Source: Ophiosphaerella korrae (taxonomy: Eukaryota > Ascomycota > Dothideomycetes > Pleosporales > Phaeosphaeriaceae). From it: a stretch of DNA of 64,000 nt. Shown here piece by piece: positions 57,140 to 64,000 of this stretch (positions are counted from its first letter, which is position 1; every line of letters starts with the position of its first letter). The notes under the pieces are model-generated. The model worked only from the letters and a program-made list of their open reading frames with translations, was not told the DNA's origin and did not search any database. The DNA lies in NCBI GenBank assembly GCA_028456385.1, contig JALNQF010000020.1:341694-405693 (forward strand). Reading direction: 5' to 3'. Made by a program: the position numbers and the translations under genes.

Positions 57140-58174
57140 ATGGCCACGCACCACGTCCGCCATCCGACCCATCATTCAAAACGCTTGCTGCCAGCGCATG
57201 CACGACCTAAGCCTGCCCCTCTTTCAAAACGACAGCATTCTCACGGCAAGGGCAGTGCGAAGATTGCACATCCCAAGGAGGTGGGGCCTGAATTCTGGGA
57301 CGAGGAATCGATGGCAGTGAGCTTCTTGAACTTTTGGTACGCCGCTAGTCTATTTTTAGCCAACACCCGCCAACCAACTCTTGCTAACCAAACATTAGCA
57401 CGGTTTGCGAAAAGCAAATCATCACCCCAAGCAATTCAATCCTGTACTGCTCTGAAAGGTATGACATAACACTACTACCCGTATATATGCATCTACCACA
57501 TGTGCTAATATGCAACTAGCTGCCGGAAACAGGACACAGACAAGAGCCTGGACTTCGCCTTCGAGCATTATTCACCACCATCCACCCCTTTTGCCAACTT
57601 TTCCTTTGAGGATCTCCACTTCCGCGACATTGTGCCCCAACGATCTCCTACCCAGCCCGAATCAAAACGATCGTCGTGCGCATTTTCAGACGTCTCGTTT
57701 GACGATAGTATCTGGTCGATCAACGAAAAGGCGCAAATGATGAGTTCAGAAGCATCGCGATATCTCCGTCAATTCCAGTCTGCCACCTATGCAGCTGACA
57801 CTGCCCGGCCTCAGCGACCTCGTCACACCCGTGCATCTACATCTCAGGTCAGCTTTAGCGCCGCGCCGTCATTGTCACACACACCTGCATCGTCTGTCAG
57901 CTTCTCGTTACCATACAGCCCCGTTGCTACTCGTCCACTCCCACCAAGGAACAACCCAAACACCTCATCGTATGGATCAAAGTCAATAGACCTAGTGACG
58001 CCATTGACTGCCCCGTCAAGTCCGAAATCTTACTCACATAAGACGCCGCCTATATCCACAACATCTACGAGTACGATCGAAGGCGAGATCGTATATGCCA
58101 AATCACCCGTTCCGTCTCTTACAGCTGCAAACGGTAGTCTCGGCCGATTATTGGCTTCTACACCTCGCGCCTAA
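57140..58174 (+). CDS. Ecl1-like zinc-binding protein
   Basis: Exons 57140-57336, 57399-57458 and 57520-58174 join over introns of 62 and 61 nt to 303 aa. Splicing creates FCTVCEKQI, ILYCSESCRKQD, the four-cysteine Ecl1-type motif (CxxC..YCSxxC) at about residues 66-91, which both introns split. Yeast Ecl1-family proteins are small factors that extend chronological lifespan and respond to zinc or sulfur starvation; whether this longer protein does the same is inference. The rest is a low-complexity Ser/Thr/Pro tail, likely disordered. The N-terminus is His/Lys/Pro-rich. The start ATG follows a pyrimidine-rich leader. Confidence 0.82.
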
Positions 58175-58663
58175 GCATATTTTTTCCACGTGGGGTCACG
58201 ACCTTCTATATCCACACCATTTATAATCATATCTTCACGATAACCTAGAATCTGCCATGCTGGCGTAGCGCACGCGGAGCACAGGCGTTCAATTTTTTCA
58301 CATATTTTTAGAGAACTTTTTCAGATCAACGATCTCGATTGCATTATACCATTAAAAAGCATAAATGAAATGAAGGCTATGGCTGTTTGAGCAGCAACAC
58401 GTTCAAACATAACTTTTGCGGTCTCCATCCCCTCGTTAGTATCATTGTTGATTTATGCGAGACTAATTTCAGGAAGTGGTTTTGGTTGTCCATTAATTAT
58501 TGAGGCATGGAATGGACGCGGCACCGCTTGCAAGCAAGTTCGGCTTCGCATGGTGACGGCTGTAAATGATGAATTCACGAACCTCCCCTTCGGCATCTCA
58601 CCCTGGATTCTTTACCTCAAATCAGAAAAAAGCCGCATCGCGCCACCAACCTGGCGTAATTAT
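58175..58663. other. Intergenic, 3' flank
   Basis: AT-rich region after the Ecl1-like gene; nothing recognised. Confidence 0.45.
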
Positions 58664-58735
58664 ATTGCTTGTATTGCTTGTATTGCTTGTATTGCTTGTA
58701 TTGCTTGTATTGCTTGTATTGCTTGTATTGCTTGT
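58664..58735. repeat. Tandem repeat, eight copies of a 9-bp unit
   Basis: Eight perfect head-to-tail copies of ATTGCTTGT. On the plus strand one frame reads Ile-Ala-Cys repeatedly, but the surrounding frame has no other protein feature. The array lies just past the RING-like end of the degraded gene on the minus strand. Confidence 0.95.
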
Positions 58736-58739
58736 GATG

Positions 58740-60043
58740 CCACCATGATATTCACCCGACAGAGTGGACAAAGTGGACTGGCGCTTGCAAGGGATTCAAT
58801 CAGACATTCTCGGCCATTCTCGGCCATATACATGGAGAGGATTGCAGGGCGCTCGAACAGGCGTGTTATCCAGGCCCTCTACCGATTCATCAAAGCTTAC
58901 CAGCAAATTGAGCACCTGGTGTTCTCTTTCGTGATAGCGGAGACGTCCACTCTCGGCAACGTGTCGACCAAAGCAGTAGCCCGAGAGCGCGCTCGGGCTT
59001 CATTATAGACCCTTTCCTCCTCTAATAAAGCTAGGCCATAACCACCAGTTCGAATAGTGGCCTGGAGTGCTTTGCAGGATTCCTCTTGATTATATTGAGC
59101 CGACAATAATATATATATCCATACACACGAGCACCTGGGCTTCCCGGAGCCAGTTCATATCGCTGCATGAAGTCTTCGATACTGATGTTGTTACGTTTCA
59201 GCTTATGGATCCAAGCGTGCAATAGACGATACATCTTACAAGGTGTGAACTCGGCAACAGGCATGGCAAAGTTACTAGCCTGACCGTAGTTTACTTCACC
59301 CTAAGTATGCATCACTCCTTCCACTTGACGCATTCCGTCAAGAAATTGGGCTTGATTGAAGGGAATAAGTTCATACTCGCTCGGTGGGTACCAAGGTACA
59401 AATAAACGTTCACTGACCAACACACACATTTGATAAAAATCTCTAAAAGGGAAATAGGAGAAAATCACGTTGCTATGCTTGGCACGTGCTGTATGCAGCG
59501 ATAGGCCTAGCAATGGGAAAGCTTGCGAGATGTTCGACCCCGGCGTCATTTCTTCAAGGGTGAGCAAGGAACCAGACAAGGAATCGAGAATGTTGATTTC
59601 CAGGAACGACAAGCACTTGATGCATTCGTCGAACCTTAAAAAGAGTCGATGTCCGGCGTAGAAGCTTGTATCCCGCTTATCAGTTGCTTCCTCTATCATA
59701 CACATTATCCAGTCCAACAAGGCCCGTGGCCGGATAGTTTGTGGCACAAATCAGAATCCGACATGAGTTTGCCCGCTGATTCGGAAATACACACGTGGCT
59801 CAGGCTGTACTGGATGGGACTGGAATATCTCAAATATTGGCGACTGAGCCAGTGAGATACGCGCGTTGACCCCTAGTTGTAAAAGACTTTGCCGTCGATT
59901 TTCGCGGCTTTGAGCTGGCTCAGCATGGAGAGGAGAGGTTGGTATTCGTCATCACCGTTACCGAATGGGAGGTCGTTGATTCGCTCACAGGCTGCTAGGA
60001 AATCTTCGCGGGAGAAAGGGAGTTCGAGGATCATGTTCTTCAT
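58740..60043 (-). pseudogene. Degraded RING-like gene of an uncharacterised family
   Basis: From ATG 60043 the sequence reads LPFSREDFLAACERINDLPF and 30 more residues to a TAG at about 59877, then is open in shifted frames with a TGA at about 59763 and a TAG at 59301-59303. Further on, LPRVDVSAITKENTRCSIC begins a RING; it is cut by a TAA and a frame change, and its remaining parts (APCNPLH, GREC, CPLCR) lie in two frames because of a tandem 10-bp duplication (GGCCGAGAAT) near 58816-58835. Some breaks could be introns, but not all. It resembles the intact neighbour at 60769-61800 in the PF[ST]xxxF segment. Confidence 0.5.
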
Positions 60044-60594
60044 ATCTTTTGTCTAATCAGGCATGGAGCCCCAATTTCCTGTGTGCGCCGTGTTACTTCT
60101 GTCGTAGTATACGTTGAGGGTTACAAGTGATTCAATATCCGGGCTAGGGTGGTCGTTATATATGTGCGGTGGGCGTGATGCTTTTGACTAATGCGGGCGA
60201 ATACGTCGTATAAGAATTGAGTCACTAGAAACACTCACAAACAAGTATAGAGGTGAAATTAAAAAAAAAAACCCCTCAAACTTAAACTTGAACTCGAGTG
60301 AAGGTTTCATAATCTATTACAACAGCAATATCTACAAAGAAAATATTGGAGAAATGTTGATATTTCCACATTGCCATTAGCTTGCTATGTTGGAACAGGC
60401 AAGTGGGTGTAAGATGAGATGATATTCCTAACTATGAGATACCTGCTACCTATGTAGGTAGCAAGTACGTAACTGCTTGTCTCTGTTTGGACGATTGATA
60501 GTTAGCAATCTACATAACAATCTGATTGTACATGAGAAAGGGATAAAGAATCTAATAATAGACCTAGTTTTTAGGTATTCTCTGGATGATAAAA
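60044..60594. other. No gene seen
   Basis: AT-rich spacer between the two related minus-strand loci, with an A-run at about 60260-60270. Nothing recognised. Confidence 0.45.
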
Positions 60595-60768
60595 TCATTC
60601 TTCCATTGCGTCCTCCAGCAGCCCATGTACTTCGCCGCCCTCTAGCTCATGCTCATCCCCGTACTCCAGCTCATATTCTTCCTCGTCCATTTGCTGATAT
60701 TCTTCTTCCTCTGGTTGATATTCTTCGTCCCCTGGCTTATTCACTTCCCCGTTGTCAAGCTGAAACTC

Positions 60769-61800
60769 TTACTCTTCTTCTAGCTCATTGATTTCCCTGT
60801 CCTCTAGCTCAGACCTTTCCTCATCCTCTGGCTCAGACTTTTCCTCGTCCTCTGGCTCATATGGCTCATCATTATCCCATTTGAATATTTCGGCTGCTTC
60901 TATCATATCGTGTGGACAGGACTTACATTGTGTGCCTACCACCTCCAGAAGTTTGATGAAACAACATTGGCTTGTGGGCTGACAGCAACAGGGCGTATAA
61001 AATAAACAGAGGTCCGCTTCTGCTGTGCCAGTCTCACATAGGTTATGTGGTCCAGAGAGTAATTCAATAGTACCTGGTGGGATATCTTTGTATTCTACAG
61101 GTTCTAGTGAGCGAACAAAGACGGCTGCCTGGAAGTGGGTCAGCTGACTTGTAGGGTGCCGGTCAAGACTTTCTCTCTCCGCGAATTGGGAAATAAGGAA
61201 CGAAAGAGTGTTGACTAGAAAGTTAGCTGTATCTGTTTGGGGTCCTTGTGCAGATGCTATCAGACGAAGCGGGATGACGTTTGATTCCATCTCGGCAGGA
61301 ATGTGATCGCCCAAGAACTCTAGAAGATTTACTTTATGTCTTTCCAAGTCTGTTACCATATTACAGAATACGAATTTAGAGCCTCTGAACTCCGGATATG
61401 CTCTGAAATCAACATGCTTCTTCGAAACTGGGCGATACTCGTGTTTGGACCATTCGTCACAGAGGGTCAAAAACTCCTGCACCGAGAAAGGGAGGCCGAA
61501 ATCGAATGTCTCTGGCTTGTTATGGATGTGGGTCATGAGTCTCTTGAATATTTCTGATTGTTGTAGCTCTGCCGGAAAACCTTTACAGAACTTTATTGGG
61601 TTTATACGTAGAGTTCTTAAACGATTGTACATTTGTACAACCCGGAGCCAATCTGCATCATCTTGGGAGCGAGGTCCATCTTTGACAAGAATACATCGAT
61701 TGATGAATTCGCTACGTGTGAAAGGCACAGCGCTTCTACTCACAGGACGCGTTGATGCCCATCGGGGTTTATCGTCTCTCGATTCCCTGCAAGAGCTCAT
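60769..61800 (-). CDS. Uncharacterised protein with repeated PF[ST]xxxF module, C-terminus cut
   Basis: A single-exon frame of 343 aa, start ATG at 61800. Two related segments, VPFTRSEFINRC (about residue 25) and LPFSVQEFLTLC (about residue 102), each followed by about 40 residues ending in a hydrophobic NxxxFCKGFP or NLLEFLGDHIP pattern, suggest an internal repeat. A cysteine cluster (CCCQPTSQCC, then CKSCPHD) comes later. The end is repetitive and acidic (EPEDEEKSEPEDEERSE). After the TAA stop the same frame continues with 57 more acidic codons to a TGA at 60595-60597, so the original protein was probably longer. Family not recognised. Confidence 0.55.
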   Translation of the reverse strand: MSSCRESRDDKPRWASTRPVSRSAVPFTRSEFINRCILVKDGPRSQDDADWLRVVQMYNRLRTLRINPIKFCKGFPAELQQSEIFKRLMTHIHNKPETFDFGLPFSVQEFLTLCDEWSKHEYRPVSKKHVDFRAYPEFRGSKFVFCNMVTDLERHKVNLLEFLGDHIPAEMESNVIPLRLIASAQGPQTDTANFLVNTLSFLISQFAERESLDRHPTSQLTHFQAAVFVRSLEPVEYKDIPPGTIELLSGPHNLCETGTAEADLCLFYTPCCCQPTSQCCFIKLLEVVGTQCKSCPHDMIEAAEIFKWDNDEPYEPEDEEKSEPEDEERSELEDREINELEEE

Positions 61801-62852
61801 CTCTGGAGCGTCGCTGATCTATATGCTTGGCAGTTGAGCGGTTGATGTACGGAATATGCAAGTGTTACTGGAAGGAAAATAGACGAGAAGTTATAGAAAG
61901 CGGTGATCATATCGCTGTGAACTGACAATGTCTGCCTGGTGACCGCACTATGGGAAGTGAACAATGTCAACAGCAGAGAACATTCACGCTACATACTGTG
62001 CTTATTGGCCATAATGAGTTAGGTTGGCGTTGGGTTGGGTTGCTGTATTTCTAGAGGCCTTCTTGTTGGTGACGATGTGTTCAACAAGGAAGAGCTGTCT
62101 GCTAGTTATGTTGGCGTGGATGACACCAGCGGCCAGCTTGCCTGCACTTAGGTATTCGGCTGTCGGGCCACTTGTAGTCACGCGATCCGCAGCTCACCCC
62201 ACAAACACGACATATCCATCCGAACCACGACCACGATGACGCTAGCCACGTTAGGCCTAATTCTTTCGTCCCGTCGTTCCAGTGCGTTTAGCCTCGGTGC
62301 CTCCCGTTGCTGATGCCGAAACAGTTCTCTGTGCAGAGCGAAGCAGTTGATGCGCGGCCGAGAAATTGCGCTTCCAACAGCGCGGCACGCCAGGGTGCTG
62401 AAATGAGAGATGCTGCGGCTTGGAATTGCTTGGACAAGGCGAAACAGTCCAGATCGGGTAGGCTTGCGTGTGTGATAGAGTGACGTCTTGGTGCTGTGAT
62501 TCGTGGCCTGATGCTTTGGTGGTTATGTTGCCAGGTGGGGAGACATCTGGCTCGTGTGACATTTCCCCGCACAAGGCTGCCGTATATACAAGCCCCATGT
62601 CCCACCCGTTTCTGGGTTTCGGCATCTGCAATCCAAATTATCACAAGCAAACAGCAGCCATCACTACATCACAATCCACCCGCGGCCGATACATCAAAAG
62701 CACCTAGCCAATAGCATCCCGTCACCATCCTCGAGCCCATCCAAATATCAGACGAAACCAAGTACTTATAGCCGAGAGGGCATCACAACACGAGATCCTC
62801 ACTGCCAACCAATTTGAGAATATATTCTCGACTCTTCACTTAATCTGCCACA
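61801..62852. other. Intergenic, no accepted gene
   Basis: Upstream DNA of the unknown gene (minus) and of the mitochondrial-type gene (plus). Frames at 62257-62631 (minus) and 62468-62707 (plus) overlap each other and lack domains. Confidence 0.45.
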
Positions 62853-63403
62853 ATGTCGTTTCGCATAGCACCACTCCTCCGTCAGCGGTTCTTTACTACC
62901 TCATCACGTGCTCGCACTGCCCTGCCTATCGAGCATCTTGCCTCAGCAGAGCTCAGTGCTTCAAGTAATGCTCTACCAAAACTTGGAAGAATAGCACGAT
63001 GGTTAGTCTTTCGTCTGATGCTACATAAGTAACTGCTAACCTTCGAAGGTATCTACCAACCATGGCACTCATCGCCGTGGGTATGACGCTATCCAGTCGG
63101 CGAACAGTCAACACGCTCGACATTGCTAATCGCCACATAGGCTTTGGTATTGATAATGCCCTGCACGAAAACAATCGCAAGGTGCACATGAAGCTCGAGC
63201 CTACCCAAGAACAGAAAAACCTGATGTTGATGGATATGTATGGCGAGCGCTCAAGCCTGGAAGATATGGAGCGAGCTATTGCCGGCATGGAGACGCGCAT
63301 GACCAGTCAAAAAGACAAGAACAAGCTTCTTGAAGAGGCGTACGGGGATAAGTCGAGCATCAAAGACCTTCGACGGGCAATGGAGATCTACGAGGTGCAG
63401 TGA
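62853..63403 (+). CDS. Small protein with mitochondrial-type presequence
   Basis: Exons 62853-63001 and 63049-63403 join over a 47-nt intron to 167 aa. The first 30 residues are Arg/Ser/Thr-rich without acids until Glu27 (SFRIAPLLRQRFFTTSSRA), a typical matrix-targeting leader. After the splice a hydrophobic stretch (YLPTMALIAVGMTL) may cross a membrane, followed by a soluble Glu/Lys/Met-rich helical part with two similar units, MYGERSSLEDMERAI and AYGDKSSIKDLRRAM. I do not recognise the family. Both units begin with a GxxSS(L/I)xD pattern, an internal duplication. Confidence 0.65.
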
Positions 63404-64000
63404 AGAGAGAAAGAGAGGAGAACGCATAGAGACATCTAGACACTCGCTTCGAGTTGGGGTACGAGGAGGAGCATGGCATGCTCCCAGAATGCAATACCCT
63501 GAGCAAAGGAGAAGAAAGGGCAACATCACACGCGCGCCGAAGGCCGCAAGCCATACCGCTAGGGCACAGTGAATGCTTTACGATAAGCGCATACATCACC
63601 CCTTGGCCCTCGAGCAATGGAATTCCGAGGCGATGCGCGTTGACCGCCATCACAGAGCCCATTACAATGATATCAGAAGGGCTGGCAGAGCACTACATTC
63701 CAGCGCAAATCAGCGCCGAAAAACACACCAATATACCAAAATCAATTCAATATGTCAATACTACCTTGCTCCCTCCCTTGCCAAATTTGTTCTCACGCTT
63801 TCCGCCCTGTTATATCGATGCTGCCGTATGTTGATCGGGGGCCGAAAGACTCCGAAATCTCCCGGCCGGCCGCGCTTGCTTGCCGGTAACTTGATGTGAG
63901 TGGATTACGACGGTGCTTCAGCCGAGGCAGCAGGTCAACTGACTATGGATTAAGCGAGGTTGTGATGGCGCCAAACCAGAACTGGCATACTAGCCGCTTT
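63404..64000. other. Right edge, no gene seen
   Basis: Two overlapping plus-strand frames (63454-63834 and 63573-63899) and a minus-strand frame have no recognised domain. This may be flank of a gene beyond the window. Confidence 0.4.

Noticed and set aside
58445..59008. Plus-strand frame with Ile-Ala-Cys repeats
   Set aside because: The repeat is only the translation of the 9-bp array, and the rest is antisense to the RING-like remnant.
62257..62707. Overlapping frames on both strands, up to 124 codons
   Set aside because: No domain, mixed composition, and they overlap each other antisense.

Overview
This window is nuclear DNA from a filamentous ascomycete. Genes are split by short spliceosomal introns (40-171 nt, GT..AG, CTAAC-like branch points), they code for eukaryotic proteins, and part of the window carries C-to-T nonsense damage of the kind left by repeat-induced point mutation (RIP). 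Gene style and families suggest Dothideomycetes, probably Pleosporales; that placement is inference. No tRNA, rRNA, CRISPR or prokaryotic operon was seen.

Layout. 2.2-13.5 kb holds a RING protein, a Nudix-fold protein with a degenerate catalytic box, two divergently transcribed Zn2Cys6 transcription factors, an acyl-CoA:6-aminopenicillanate acyltransferase-like (peptidase C45) enzyme and a polysaccharide deacetylase. 14-24.7 kb is a graveyard: an unrecognised fragment, a MYND finger, a TPR fragment, a CorA-like membrane protein, a large LysM/GH18 chitinase and a DUF7924-like gene, each broken by in-frame stops or frameshifts. A probable solo LTR lies at 25.1 kb in a gene-free stretch.

27.0-58.2 kb is a dense housekeeping block: GAR transformylase, Hat1, a ZIP transporter, an F-box protein, the Tah18 diflavin reductase, a two-RRM protein, a hypothetical protein, an arrestin-like protein, the Cbp3 complex III chaperone, mRNA guanylyltransferase, an RRM+PUF protein, the SWR1-complex subunit YL1/Vps72, ribosomal protein S24, an EFM3-type lysine methyltransferase and an Ecl1-like zinc-binding protein. 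Many neighbours are head-to-head and share promoters of about 0.35-1.5 kb.

58.6-61.8 kb is accessory again: a 9-bp tandem repeat and two related unknown genes on the minus strand, one badly degraded with a RING-like end, the other with an acidic tail cut by a stop. A small mitochondrial-type protein gene closes the window.

Exon joins were worked out by hand from reading frame, GT/AG sites and family similarity recalled from knowledge; none is backed by RNA or database searches. No clearly new molecular system was found. The best leads are the Nudix protein with a lost active site, the decaying gene island, and the uncharacterised PF[ST]xxxF protein pair.
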